From Amphiura filiformis (lineage: Eukaryota; Echinodermata; Ophiuroidea; Amphilepidida; Amphiuridae): a stretch of DNA of 64,000 bases. The stretch spans positions 52,574,755 to 52,638,754 of the forward strand of contig NC_092635.1 in the NCBI RefSeq assembly GCF_039555335.1. Direction: 5' to 3'. The notes beneath the pieces were generated by a model that saw nothing but the letters and a program-made list of their open reading frames with translations, was not told the DNA's origin and did no database searches. Both the position numbers and the translations under genes were made by a program. Positions 29,101-37,344 of the stretch are shown piece after piece (the first letter of the stretch is position 1; each line of letters opens with the position of its first letter).

Positions 29101-31548
29101 GGAACATCTTTGAAACAAAGCTGAAAACTTGTTCGTTAATTCAATGTACTTAAAAGCATTCTGTAAAATGATTTATTTTTTGTCAGGTTAGGAGTGTAAT
29201 CTTGCGCGTTTAGAAGGTATCGGTCTGCCATCCATATTTAAGACCAACATTCGTGACACACAGTCTGGATCGTGTGATTAATTGTTATAGCGCCACCACT
29301 TTTCCACATCGTTCCGTCGAATGTGGGAAAAGTGATGTTGTCTTTCAGGCATTGTGATGACAGTGATGTTAGGCCGTGTAAAATTAATATTTTGGTTCTC
29401 GTCCCTCCTCCTCAATTTCTGGGATTTGTCAGATTTTTTTTTTTTTAGATTTTTCAATTTTTTAGACTTTGGAATGATTTATGAAATCTTCATACATATA
29501 AATAAGTTTATTAGAGAACAAGCATCACTTCCAAGTCTTTTGTGGTACTCTAGGGGGTTTATCCCTCAGAATCTCACATTTGAAAAAAAAAAAAGGGCCT
29601 CATCGTTTCCTCGAGCACTGTTGGAGAAGACCGAAAACTACTGACAATGCTAATTTTACATTGAAAAAAAAAAAAAAACACCTCCTCCCTCATCAATTCA
29701 TGAAAATCCTCTGGACGAGAACCAAAACATTAATTTTATACGGCCTTATACCCAAATTATGGTTAAAATTCTCTTTCATCCACAGTTTTCCCCTTAATAT
29801 GACCCCTCCCCAATTCAAAAATATCTCTACTGCGTTCACACCCGAAGCCATACCTTAGTAGTTAAAGAAGTTAGTTGTGGCTGCGTCGGTTTGAAAAGTG
29901 TATTTAGTAGATCCATTAAATTAGAGTTCTGGAACAAACCGTATTTATTTTCTGGGAATTTAATCCACAGACCTTAGTGGTTATATCAATTCATCATCGG
30001 GATTTCAAAAGCATTCTAATAATAAACAAAAAGAGGAAAAGATTTATCTAAAGTGGAAATCAGTGTAGAATGGACACTCCTATCCTTAAAATAGTTATGA
30101 ATGGAAATTTAATTTGTCACAGCTCCCTTGACCTACTAAATGGACGCATCGCTGAGGAAGAATTACGCCTTGTTGTAACATGGATTTAATAAAAGATAAC
30201 TTGTCTTTATAGTTCATAACTTGTCTTAAACTTGTCTTAATAAATTTTCAAAAACTAGATAATTATTAAGATCTGGGAACCCATTACATATTATTTTTTC
30301 TAACTTCTAGTAAGTCACCAGAAATGGTTGAATATGCTTAATTTTAGAGTAAATCGTAAAAAAATCGTGATTTTACCCAATTTTCAACCCAAGGCTATTT
30401 TTGATGAAGTTGGTCAAAATTTAAAATTAGAAAAAAATGGGTTCCTTGATCTTCATAGCCAATTGTTGAAAATTACCCGCACTGAAGAATTTTGTGAAGC
30501 TGTCCAAAAAGGGTGGAAATATTGCTGATAATGATTTTCTTCAAAACTGAGCATTGTTACATAAATTTGACGTCACAGTTAGATTCACCAAAGTTGTTTT
30601 TTTCCATTCTCAATCATTTGAGGCCCCAAAGTTTCCAAAATTCGAGGGTTCATCCCAACCTTGATATCTTTTACCCCACACAACTACGTAAAAAGGTATA
30701 CATTACAATTGAAAAATAAACAAATTTAAGGCGGCAAAAAAAATCGCCCAAACTCCCATCCTTTAGCTAGGACCCACACCTATGGAAAGCCGTTACCGCC
30801 ATAACGTCATAACTTATGCATAGCACTACGCAGTAACAGTATACGGCTTCCGGGGCGAATACTGGATACGGGCTTGAATCAAAATTATGCGTTTTTCTGC
30901 AACTCGCACGTCATGAGGCGTGCAATTATCCCCACTCCTGTATACGTCGCCTATGCGTAAGACGTAAAAGGGTTGAAAATATTACCGATTTTGGTGTCTT
31001 TTTTTTGTTGTTGTTTTGTTTTCATAAATAAAACGTTCAATTATACAGAAACTATATATATTATTTATTCATCGATTTCATTTACAGATACACCTACAGA
31101 AACATTACCAATTTGTCCGCCAGATAGTACAGTGCCTCCTTCCACTACGAAGATAACAACACAACCTCCAAAATCGGCTACCACTTCCACCAAGAGAATC
31201 GAACCTTCACCGCCTCTTCCAGAAGCTCCAACAATAATCGATGAAGGCGGCATCCATGCCAACAATGTCGACAATGCCTTTGAAATCGCGGCGATGACAA
31301 CTACTAAACCACCGCCAGCTAAACCTGTAACTGTTACAGTGAAAGTATTGGTGAAAGAACAGAACAGTAATAAAGCAATTGCAGTGGTGGTTAGTCTTCT
31401 ACTATGTGCAATACTTTTAGCGATTATTTGGTTAGGGATAAAAGTTCTAAAAGGAAGAGGATCGAGTACGAAGAAATCAACTTCAGTGGTAGTGACGGAC
31501 ACTGGGAATAAAACAGCAGATAAGGCAGAAGAGGCCGCTGAAGTGTAA
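5036..31548 (+). CDS. Type I membrane protein with two FN3-like domains (10 coding exons)
   Basis: The gene is assembled by hand as join(5036-5159, 8491-8616, 10791-10888, 12059-12118, 14485-14554, 16903-16947, 18418-18626, 23303-23362, 26096-26228, 31088-31548). That is 1386 nt, or 461 residues plus stop. All introns are GT/AG and all phases match. Residues 1-32 look like a signal peptide (LSLLVIALLVC core). FN3-like domain 1 is about residues 42-160 (ITWSRP, YNLEFGFLYEFTVYVYN). A short Cys-containing link follows, then FN3-like domain 2 at about 175-308 (ISWFPP, IIDLQPGLAYLIE). A Pro/Thr-rich stalk spans about 310-400 and a transmembrane helix about 404-429, followed by a basic stop-transfer KGRG and a tail of about 32 residues. 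Several N-glycosylation sequons are present. The layout is that of a cell-surface receptor or adhesion protein. No kinase, ITAM or other signalling motif is visible in the tail. I do not recognise a named orthologue. Confidence 0.85.
5270..5580. repeat. Foldback element in FN3 intron 1
   Basis: Arms of about 120 bp (5281-5385 and 5455-5570) are near-perfect reverse complements. Examples are TCCATATCAAAACGA against TCGTTTTGATATGGA, and AGACTCAT against ATGAGTCT. There is no ORF. The transcript of this intron would form a long hairpin. Confidence 0.85.
6120..6345. repeat. AACGTTTT palindrome cluster
   Basis: Contains AACGTTTTTAAAAACGTT and AACGTTTTCGTGAAAACGTT back to back, with further AACATTTT-type words around them. 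It is probably the core of a decayed transposon; no coding signal. Confidence 0.4.
6643..7124. mobile_element. MITE, family A copy 1
   Basis: Terminal inverted repeats TTAAAGCCATATTATAACA and TGTTATAATATGGCTTTAA bound 482 bp. TTAA lies at each end, so the target duplication is either TTAA or TA. An inverted relative lies at 56428-56813 and shares the ends, an interior CGCCGGAACCGGCG-like palindrome and the words TTCGGCTCAAAA and TCTGACAGTAAA. Non-autonomous; the short ORFs on both strands are accidental. Confidence 0.8.
7528..7722. repeat. Dispersed repeat, copy 1
   Basis: About 195 bp starting TAGGATCCACAACATG and ending near TCCATAGTGATAGCC. It matches 26234-26425 in the same orientation at roughly 80 percent by eye. 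Family unknown. Confidence 0.65.
8491..8616 (+). CDS. FN3 gene coding exon 2
   Basis: Acceptor TTTATTTGCAG and donor GTAAAT; phase 1 in, phase 1 out. Encodes the start of FN3-like domain 1, with sequons NSTT and NITA and the B-strand tryptophan in ITWSRP. Confidence 0.85.
8708..9217. repeat. Foldback element in FN3 intron 2
   Basis: About 510 bp of near-continuous palindrome with ends TAAACTGGGCTCAAGAAAC and GTTTCTTTTTGAGCCCAGTT. Inner mirrored words include TTGTCTAACTGACACAACAG and its complement. It begins about 90 bp after the exon 2 donor. Confidence 0.8.
9630..9960. repeat. Pyrimidine-rich low-complexity tract
   Basis: A stretch dominated by T and C (TTTCTTT, CTTCTT, TTTTTTTTCTT), which makes several overlapping Phe/Leu/Ser-rich reading frames. 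These have no gene-like content. Confidence 0.7.
10791..10888 (+). CDS. FN3 gene coding exon 3
   Basis: Acceptor TTATTTCAG and donor GTGAGT; phase 1 in, phase 0 out. Encodes GGAYVVKLNQIP and SFCEVGSDETIV, the middle strands of domain 1. The intron before it splits domain 1 at a point where domain 2 has no intron. Confidence 0.8.
11159..11422. repeat. Foldback element, family B copy 1
   Basis: Left end ATCTGCTACAACAAAATGA; right end TCATTTCGAGGTAGCAGGTC is its imperfect complement. The inner arms also pair (GTTGGTATTTCAAGAC, TTTCTAACTACCAAC). A second copy lies at 23012-23246. No ORF. Confidence 0.8.
12059..12118 (+). CDS. FN3 gene coding exon 4
   Basis: Exactly 60 nt, phase 0 on both sides, acceptor ACTTACAG and donor GTGAGT. 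Encodes YTFYNLEFGFLYEFT, matching the FN3 pattern L-x-P/F-G-x-x-Y. Exon 8 is its equivalent in domain 2, with the same length and phases, which supports both. Confidence 0.85.
12270..12850 (+). pseudogene. LINE reverse transcriptase remnant
   Basis: Translated fragments in different frames read FLDFKKAFDSINRK, then YGIPENIVRAIYVY, then TTGVLQGDALAPFLFIF. These are the RT catalytic-domain landmarks around the first conserved Asp and the LQGD loop of a non-LTR retrotransposon. Frameshifts and stops separate them, so it is dead. It lies in intron 4 of the FN3 gene, in the same orientation. Clade not assigned. Confidence 0.8.
13225..13570. repeat. Inverted-repeat element, family C (uninterrupted relative)
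   Basis: Contains GATATCCACGAAAAAAAGTA, GATTCCGATTTTG, GCGAGTTACGCATTA, CTCCATAGGTCATTG, TTGTAATTTCG and GGATGAGGGTATGGATCACG. The same order of words is seen at 45900-46006 plus 50155-50370, where the Helitron array splits it. This copy shows the site without the insertion. Confidence 0.75.
13887..14087. repeat. Near-perfect foldback element
   Basis: About 200 bp, with arms of about 85 bp mirrored around GGATACGGCTGCGCCGGCATCC. AATAAACGATAGGAATTT on the left pairs with AAATTCCTATCGTTTATT-like sequence on the right, and GACAGGCAGGTCCAATATT is mirrored exactly. The high arm identity suggests a young insertion. Confidence 0.85.
14485..14554 (+). CDS. FN3 gene coding exon 5
   Basis: Acceptor TTTTAAACAG and donor GTAAGC; phase 0 in, phase 1 out. 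Encodes VYVYNVTKSSKALEG and ends TRGFATP, the last strand of domain 1. It ends like exon 9 (LLASP), again in phase 1. Confidence 0.85.
14791..15400. mobile_element. MITE with 35-bp inverted ends
   Basis: Ends contain GAATACAAAAGCCACCTAAG on the left and CTTAGGTGGCTTTTGTATTC on the right, an exact inverse over 20 bp with flanking homology. 610 bp, no ORF. It sits within sequence related to the 38427-39024 palindrome (word AGCAATAAAAGTCCAATTTT just upstream, and CTGTATTTTTCTGGAATTGG near 15770), so it is nested. Confidence 0.75.
15420..15625. repeat. Inverted dispersed repeat, copy 1
   Basis: Shares CACTTGATCAGTTTATTGG, TCTCACCGCAACGTGTA and CGGTATGGGAGG with the reverse complement of 17410-17590. 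The two copies flank about 1.8 kb that includes FN3 exon 6. Confidence 0.7.
16903..16947 (+). CDS. FN3 gene coding exon 6 (microexon)
   Basis: 45 nt, acceptor TTTGTTTTCAG and donor GTAATT; phase 1 in and out. Encodes DCFQATGDRRFCSGE, a link with two cysteines between the FN3-like domains. Because it is phase-symmetric it could be skipped without changing frame. Confidence 0.75.
17410..17590. repeat. Inverted dispersed repeat, copy 2
   Basis: Reverse-complement partner of 15420-15625 (CCTCCCATACCG, TACACGTTGCGGTGAGAGA, CCAATAAACTGATCAAG). The small ORF here is part of the repeat. Confidence 0.7.
18418..18626 (+). CDS. FN3 gene coding exon 7
   Basis: 209 nt, acceptor CCAATAACAG and donor GTAAGT; phase 1 in, phase 0 out. 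Encodes most of FN3-like domain 2: RATISWFPPIQYNGDLTSYG is a textbook FN3 B-to-C strand segment, followed by AYVIPETNRGP. Confidence 0.9.
20514..21013. mobile_element. MITE, family D copy 1
   Basis: Ends TACAGTAAGCAAAAGAATTA and the complement of TAATTATTTGGCTTACTGTA, 500 bp apart, with CACCCCTGTAT and ATACAGGGGTG also mirrored. A second, 5'-truncated copy is at 33400-34185 (shared TGCATCTTCCTTGGGTTTTT and GAGCTAAAAGATGCA). Confidence 0.75.
21070..22530. repeat. Nested inverted-repeat complex
   Basis: Inner palindrome about 21190-21930 (ATCACATGTGGTGACATCATG mirrored by GCATGATGTCACCGCAAGTG; ACGGGAATCCGT mirrored by ACGGATTTCCGT). An outer sequence around 21070-21180 (GTATTGCAACATTGCTGA) reappears inverted near 22410-22530. 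The 128-codon ORF at 22337 falls in this repeat and has no recognisable family. Confidence 0.6.
23012..23246. repeat. Foldback element, family B copy 2
   Basis: Same family as 11159-11422. GATCTGCTACAACAAAATGA is at the left end, and GTCGCAAGTTGGTAGTTTCGA is mirrored by CGAAACTACCAACTTGCGAC at the right. It ends 56 bp before FN3 exon 8, so it covers the probable branch-point region upstream of that acceptor. Confidence 0.85.
23303..23362 (+). CDS. FN3 gene coding exon 8
   Basis: 60 nt, phase 0 both sides, acceptor TTCTGAATTAG and donor GTAAGT. Encodes IYYTIIDLQPGLAYLIE, the FN3 L-x-P-G-x-x-Y motif. The foldback element at 23012-23246 ends only 57 bp before it. Confidence 0.9.
25221..25883. 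mobile_element. Long palindromic MITE, family E copy 1
   Basis: 663 bp, starting TTAAGGGATC and ending CAGCCCTTAA, palindromic throughout. ATATGGATTTTTTTCCAAAA is mirrored by AAAAATCCATAT at the centre near 25560, and CAGTATTTTTTGTGGGACAT lies near the ends. It lies in intron 8 of the FN3 gene. Copies at 32853-33398 (full) and about 51630-52090 (partial). Confidence 0.85.
26096..26228 (+). CDS. FN3 gene coding exon 9
   Basis: 133 nt, acceptor CTTCCTTCAAG and donor GTCAGT; phase 0 in, phase 1 out. Encodes ITPYVTTQADTNTTDAG and ends SLLASP, closing domain 2. A dispersed repeat begins almost at the donor, and a damaged copy of the exon's 3' half lies 0.3 kb downstream. Confidence 0.85.
26234..26425. 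repeat. Dispersed repeat, copy 2
   Basis: Same repeat as 7528-7722 (TAGGATCCACAACATGCTC to GTCCATAGTGATAGCC). It starts about five bases after the FN3 exon 9 donor and is absent from the neighbouring duplicate at 26532-26598, so it was probably inserted after that duplication. Confidence 0.7.
26532..26640 (+). pseudogene. Damaged duplicate of FN3 exon 9 3' half
   Basis: TTGCTAGCGCATGGCAAGGG and GCGTCACCAGGT repeat the end of exon 9, with about 11-13 bp lost between them and a following GTAATT donor. The intron words AAGGCTTTATAAAATT and TTGCGGT after it match those at 26430. The deletion breaks the reading frame and there is no acceptor at its start, so it is a pseudo-exon. Confidence 0.8.
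27735..28045. repeat. Degenerate array of TCGATAAACC-type units
   Basis: About ten to twelve words of the kind TCGATAAACCTGTTTTT, TCGAGAAACC or GTTTTTCGATCGAGAAACC occur in both directions, spaced roughly 20-35 bp apart. It is AT-rich with GATC/TCGA cores. No coding potential. Confidence 0.6.
31088..31548 (+). CDS. FN3 gene coding exon 10 (stalk, TM, tail, stop)
   Basis: Acceptor TTTCATTTACAG; phase 1 in. Encodes a Pro/Thr-rich stalk (PPSTTKITTQPPKSATTST) likely to carry O-glycans, then a transmembrane helix AIAVVVSLLLCAILLAIIW, a basic stop-transfer region and a short tail rich in Lys, Ser, Thr and Glu. The stop TAA is at 31546-31548. The antisense ORF over the same span is a shadow. Confidence 0.9.
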
Positions 31549-32852
31549 CCTTCGTTAATGATACTAGACAATTCCACGTGGGTGTCGACGGCAGACGACA
31601 GTTTCATTTTTTTTTAATTCAAAAATTTCAAAATTATAAATTTCCATGGCCATATTTGGAATCGGCATGAAAAATGCATTAAAATGAGTACAAACAAGCC
31701 TTGTATTGGTTCAGTGGTTCTTGTGATAGCTCTTAATATTTTGAGAAAATATCTCAAAAGTTGGACTTCTTATCTTGAAGCCTATAGTTAACACGCAGAA
31801 CAGACTGGACAATACATGTTTTTGGCACTGTACCATAAAACACTGACAGGTACACCATATGGTATTTTTATGCTACTGTCCAGGATCTGTGGTATTAACA
31901 GGTTCACTAACATGACGAAGTCCGTGTCGGAATTTAGTGACAACTTGAACTTCTTATGATATCCCATCTGGAGAAATCTCGAAATGAAATACAGCAACTT
32001 GGTATCTGGTCAGCTTCAGATATGCCTTTCAAATTATGTAAATAATTATATATGTATATAATGGTGTGAATATTTTGAAGCTTAGATAATATAACTGGAT
32101 TGTGTAGATCATGGTATATTAAATTTTTTTTTAATAATTAAGAGAGTGAGTGAGAATAAAAGCCTGAGGCCCCCGGGAGGAGCTAGGGGCACTCGCATGC
32201 CTGTCAAACCCCTTTTTCTACAAATCCGCCACAATGGTCACCCGATGATCTCCTTTTTTCATTACCTTACACCCATGACCCTCTGTTTTGGAGCTGTAAG
32301 GGCAAACAGACCTTTTATTTTTTGGTTTTATCATTAAGTGTGCATCTTTACACTCTTTTGACTTCCTTACAAAATGAAAACGCACTTACGTTTCTTGTAC
32401 ATGTACAGCTAAATCAAATTATTTTTAATATATAAATTGATATTTGTGCCAAACATATTTACTTTATCAATAAATACTGACGATGAGGAAGTAGATCATC
32501 TGATCATGGTCAATATACCTTTCCATTATAAAGGCCAAACTAGGTCATTTTGAAAGATGAGTTCGCAGTATCATTATCAACGTGCACAGCAATTTCCGTA
32601 TCCCTAACATAAGGCCTTAAAAAGAAATTGCTTGATTGACGTAATCCGACCGACCCTAAAAGTATGCCCGACCCTGACTTTTTTTTTTTTTTTTCTGCCA
32701 ACAAAAAAAATTAAACTAAAAAAAATTAAATTAAAAAAAAAGAAGAAAAAAGTTCCAAGGCCTTTACAGCTTTTATGGAAAAAATCAATACCTTCATTAA
32801 TATTTTTTATGTTATGCCAATCAAACAATTTTTAAGCCTAAATGGCTACAAT

Positions 32853-33398
32853 TTAAGGGATGGGGTATGAACGTTTGGACAGTATTTATTGTGGGACATT
32901 AGAGCACATCAGACATATCGAATTGCATTCTGAATACGAAGAATGTCCTTCTCATATCAAATAATTATGATTTTTTGAAATTCGCAATGTAATACACATT
33001 TTATGGCAAATGATTAAAAATTGATATTTTTGATGTTTAACAGTACTCGAAGTAAACTTTATAAACCTGATGTAGGTGGGATGAAAAGCCGACGATCAAT
33101 TGAAAATTTTGACCAAAATTTTCAATTGATCGTCGGCTTTTCCTCCCAGCTACATACACTTTAAGAATATATCATTAGATTTATAAAATTTACTTCGAGG
33201 ACTGTTATATATCAAAATGTGAAAAATATCAAATTTTAATAATTTGTCATAAAATTTGTATTATATCGTGAATTTCAAAAACGAAAATTATTTAATATTA
33301 GAAAGACATTCTTCGTATTCAGAATGCAATTCGATATGTCTGATGTGCTCTCATGTCCCTCAAAAATACTGTCAAAACGCTCATTCCAGATCCCTTAA
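32853..33398. mobile_element. Long palindromic MITE, family E copy 2
   Basis: 546 bp between TTAAGGGATGG and ATCCCTTAA. It is palindromic, centred near 33118 (TCAATTGAAAATTTTGACC mirrored). It shares TGTGGGACATTAGAGCACAT and CGAATTGCATTCTGAATACG with copy 1. The central ATATGGATTTTTTT loop of copy 1 is missing. Confidence 0.85.
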
Positions 33399-33399
33399 G

Positions 33400-34185
33400 A
33401 TCTCAGTTGAGAAATAAAGAAACGGTGATCGAAAAATCCAAGGAAGGAACGAAATCAAAAGTTTCATTTTAAAATTTAATGGGATATCAATAACGCTTAA
33501 ATTGTGTATAGAAATCAATAGGTCAGCCAATGGAGCAAACTTTTGAATTTGCATCTTCCTTGGGTTTTTGGATCACCGTGTCTTTATTTCTTGACCGATT
33601 TCAACAAATGAGGTCTTATAGCCGAGCTAAAAGATGCAGTTATTATAGCTGCTGGTTCTGGTCCGAGTAAAGTCCCACCCGTTTTTTAGGTGAACATTTT
33701 TCACAATTGGGGGGTGGGATTATACTCGAATTTCAAAAAAAAAAAAAATTTTTTTTTTGGTTTTGGAGTGTCCCTGGACCTAGACCTGAATGCTAGGATC
33801 ATTCATGGTTGACCTAAAAAAAAAATTTAAAAAAAAAAAAAATTTCAAGATATTTTGTATTTTAAATATGAAAATTGATAATTTGTATTGATGTCACTCA
33901 TACTCTATTAATGATTTCAAAATGCATTGAATTTGAATGCATTTTGATATCATTAATATAGTATGACATGAAAACAAAGTATCAATTTTCATATTAAAAA
34001 TACAAAATATCTTGATTTTTTTTTTTATTTGATTTTTACAATTTCTGGAATTTTTCGAAAAATGGGGGGTGGGACTATACTCGAACGTGGGACTATACTC
34101 TGACGAATACGGTATAACATAATCTGCTTTGTTTAGGGTATACAGGGGTGAAAATAACTAGTATCTTAATTCTTTTGCTGTCTGT
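33400..34185. mobile_element. MITE family D copy 2, with nested insertion
   Basis: Matches 20514-21013 from AATAAAGAAACGGTGAT to AGCTAAAAGATGCA, then resumes at TATACAGGGGTGAAAAT. In between (about 33642-34115) sits a separate element carrying GGGGGGTGGGATTATACTCG and GGGGGGTGGGACTATACTCG, with an interior palindrome at 33842-34016 (TTTCATATTAAAAATACAAA mirrored). The left terminus is missing next to the family E element. Confidence 0.75.
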
Positions 34186-34216
34186 GCGTCACTTCTTTGA
34201 GAAGTACTTTTTACGG

Positions 34217-34806
34217 TCCGATTTCTCAAAGGCTAGTGTTCAGGCTTCCTAAGCCAGCAGACTAGCACTACCAATGATGTTTCTATATGAAGAGCTTTGT
34301 TACAAAACCCCTTATATCCACAATCATCAACACAATCACGGCGGGATGCTCATCCTACCCATGCATCCCGCCAAAAACTGCTTTTGTTGCAACCTCCCAT
34401 ATACCGTAAAACCTCGTCTATAAGCATATAGAGTGCTTCTGATGGAAGCTAAATTAATCCAGGCGCCATTATGAAGTTTGAGCAAATAAATTACAGATCC
34501 AAGCATATATAAACAAGTATTATTGTAAGACCAATCTATTGTATTGGAATATTTATGCATGTATCGTATTAATTAAGCTTTCATCAAAACATTATATATG
34601 CTTGTAGACGAGGTTTTACGGTATCAGTGATTTTTTTTGATGATTTTTTAATGTGTTCTCAAAATGGGGCAAGTGGATGTAAATGATCTTGCAACAAAGC
34701 TCTTCATAATGATGGTGTACAATGTGAAATGTGTAAGCACTGGTGTATAGGACTAATTGGGCTTAAGCATGATGGCCTAATAGCCTGAACACTAGCCATG
34801 CTTCGA
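34217..34806. mobile_element. Inverted-repeat element with a second MITE nested inside
   Basis: Outer ends GGCTAGTGTTCAGGCT and AGCCTGAACACTAGCC. Inside, 34399-34625 is a separate 226-bp MITE with exact ends ATACCGTAAAACCTCGTCTA and TAGACGAGGTTTTACGGTAT. The shared word GCAACAAAGCTCTTCAT/ATGAAGAGCTTTGTTACAA belongs to the outer arms. Confidence 0.8.
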
Positions 34807-36339
34807 GAAACCGGCCCTACCTGTTTACAGAATACCAAGTAGGCCTACCTCGCATCAAAATAAAGGATAACGATGTTGCCAATTATGTCTATATTATACG
34901 GTATTTAATGCACTTAATAAAAACATGAATTCATCACAAAAACTTTCAAACACTTATTGAAAATCTCATACGGATCGGACTGATGATTATTTATATTTAG
35001 CCTCGACACAAAAATTTACTTGTTGTTTTGAAAACGTGATGACGTTTTTAAAATTTGAAAGAACAGTATTTTCATATCGCCGGACCTAACATGTATAGAA
35101 TTCTAAATATGAATATCAAAATCTATATTAAATTATGGCTAATTTTCAAAATTAGCTCCGCAATGTACATATAGCATTAGTGCCAGTTGTTTTGGTTTTA
35201 ATAGCGGTTGGTCTTAACCATGAAATTATGGACACCTTTAGGCCTCATCGATCATTGTAGGCCTACTGCTAAATTGTTGGGTTAAAAAGTTTATAAAAGT
35301 ATAATTATTAGAGTGGCAAAAGGTTGACGAATCAACTGTGACGTCAGATTTCTGTAAATATTAAGATTGAAGAGAAAATCATAAAAAGCATCATTTTGAT
35401 CCATTTTATTGGACAACATAAATAAAAATATTTATTAATTAATTAAAAAAAATAGATATGAAGATCCGAAGACGAATTTTTTACTTTCTTAACTTTTTTT
35501 TCTTGAATCGAATTTTGACAAACTTCAAAATGTAAATCATGATTTTTTAAGAAGTTCGAATTTTTAACCATTTTTGGAGAATATTTATACAAGTTGGTAA
35601 ACATTTTACAAAAAAAAATAATGGTGGTAATTTTCTGCAAGGTCGATGATAATACTTGGCCTATATTCTTGAGAGGGTGTATAATAAATAAGGCCAACAT
35701 TATTTTTAGGCCTGAAACACTGAGCCTTTTTTATTATCAGAAAATCATAATAATACACTAATCATGTTGCTACAAATTCTGATTCAAAATATAAAAAACG
35801 CGAAAATTCGCGTTTTGGTTTCAGACCACCTATGAATTTCCGGGACAAATTAGTTTTATACATCGACATTTTGGGTATTTAGCCTATTATCTGGAAAGAC
35901 CACTTTTTACCATGGGTACGCACGGTAATTTTAAACATTTGCACATAGGCCAACATGTATATCCATAATAAAAATCCCTTTAAAAGGGAAAGCCAGCTTC
36001 AATGTAGAAGAGGTCTTGTAATTAGTTTGGGCGGAAGGCATTTTTAGGATCACGCTTACATACATCATGTTTCGTGACATCCACCAAACTATACAAAAAG
36101 GTGGGAGATGATGATCATATATTGGTCACTCCTGGTAAAAGTGGATAGAATAGTGTAATGTTCCTATCTTGGGCCATCTCCCATGTGGCTATATAGGTGA
36201 TTAAAATATTGGCACGGTCTTTTTTTATCAATTTTGGCAAGGTTTTTCAAGCGCGTGGCCACTATATCATCACCACGATATGCGCAAATCAATCGTTGAT
36301 ACTCAACACGGTATAAAAAGCAAAAATCTGATACCGGCT

Positions 36340-36480
36340 GCAACTTGTGATCCAGGACCACAATGCTATATAGTGTTGAGGGAACTTTGTTACAAGTCTT
36401 TACTATAGAAGTCAGCGGCCTCAGCCCTACCGGGCTTGCGGCCTTGATGTTTTCGCATTGTGGTCCTGGACCACAAATTG
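36340..36480. repeat. Short inverted repeat
   Basis: TTGTGATCCAGGACCACAATG at the left and CATTGTGGTCCTGGACCACAA at the right, about 135 bp across. Probably a small MITE or solo ends. Confidence 0.65.
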
Positions 36481-36587
36481 CAGACGAAATTACATATGTG
36501 CACGGTAATACATGTGTCTTGACTAGTGTCTTGCATTATAGACACATATCTTCAACAATTATTTAGAAAATTGGTACAGAAGTATAT

Positions 36588-36840
36588 GTGATGCGATCAA
36601 GCAAAATCAGTCGGAACTCGCAAATATTGATTTTGAGATATAGCCAAACAAAGGTAATAATTTCCTTTTCTTTCCTATTGTTTTGAAAACTCTGTAATTG
36701 CTCATATCTTTGGAACTGGTTGTTCAAATTCAATGGAGTTTTCTGCAAAATGCAGCTTTGTAAATGATTTTTACTAATTTATAAGAAACTGAAAATTTAA
36801 TATTTCCGAGTTCCGACTGATTTGCTTGAGCGCATCACAT
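36588..36840. mobile_element. MITE with 35-bp inverted ends
   Basis: TGATGCGATCAAGCAAAATC and CAGTCGGAACTCG on the left are mirrored by CGAGTTCCGACTGATTTGC and TTGAGCGCATCA on the right. About 250 bp, no ORF. Confidence 0.75.
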
Positions 36841-36980
36841 ATGTCTTGTCTGATTAAAGACACAAGACAAGACATGTCTCGGTTTGTGTTTTCAGGTAAG
36901 ACACATGATTTTATTTCTTGCTTTCTGCTGTTGAAGACATGTCTTATTGTAGGACACGATTATTGCTAAAACACAACTTT

Positions 36981-37260
36981 TAGGTCCGTATGCACAAAAC
37001 AAGTTATACCCCGGGGTTATACCTGGTCTAACTATCGAGGTTAGACTAACGGATGAATCCCCCGGATGAATCCCTTAAATCTTTTTTTTTTCCTCCTTTA
37101 CTACTAGCCAAGTCAAAATTACTCTTAACATGAGCTGCAATAACGTAGAATAAGGTAAGTAAATTCAACAAAGTTCCTTCTCCACAGGACTTATCTCCTT
37201 TATAGGTATACCAGGTCCAAAGTTAGATGGTCTAACTTGTTTTGTGCATACGGACCTAAC
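36981..37260. mobile_element. MITE in the 3' flank of the TMEM221-like gene
   Basis: Ends TTAGGTCCGTATGCACAAAA and TTTTGTGCATACGGACCTAA are exact inverses, 280 bp apart, with CCAGGTATAAC-type subterminal repeats. It lies 85 bp downstream of the stop codon, so it is probably within the 3' untranslated region. Confidence 0.85.
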
Positions 37261-37344
37261 AGTGCAAATTTGTCTGGGCATTTGTTGCCTATCTTCATAG
37301 ATGTGTCAACTTTTTAGCACAGTGAATTAATGTTCTACAATGTG

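Larger units (their letters stand above)
31549..37344. other. Intergenic region between the FN3 and TMEM221-like genes
   Basis: The two genes converge here, so both 3' ends lie in this stretch. Possible AATAAA signals exist (near 32154 and 32468 on +, and near 36910 on -), but none is decisive. The rest is transposon sequence listed separately. T- and A-runs near 32680-32750 and 33740-33840 create spurious Lys/Phe ORFs. No further exon was recognised. Confidence 0.55.

Noticed and set aside
31065..31607. 180-codon - strand ORF
   Set aside because: Antisense shadow of FN3 exon 10; the + strand has the splice acceptor, stalk, helix and in-phase join.
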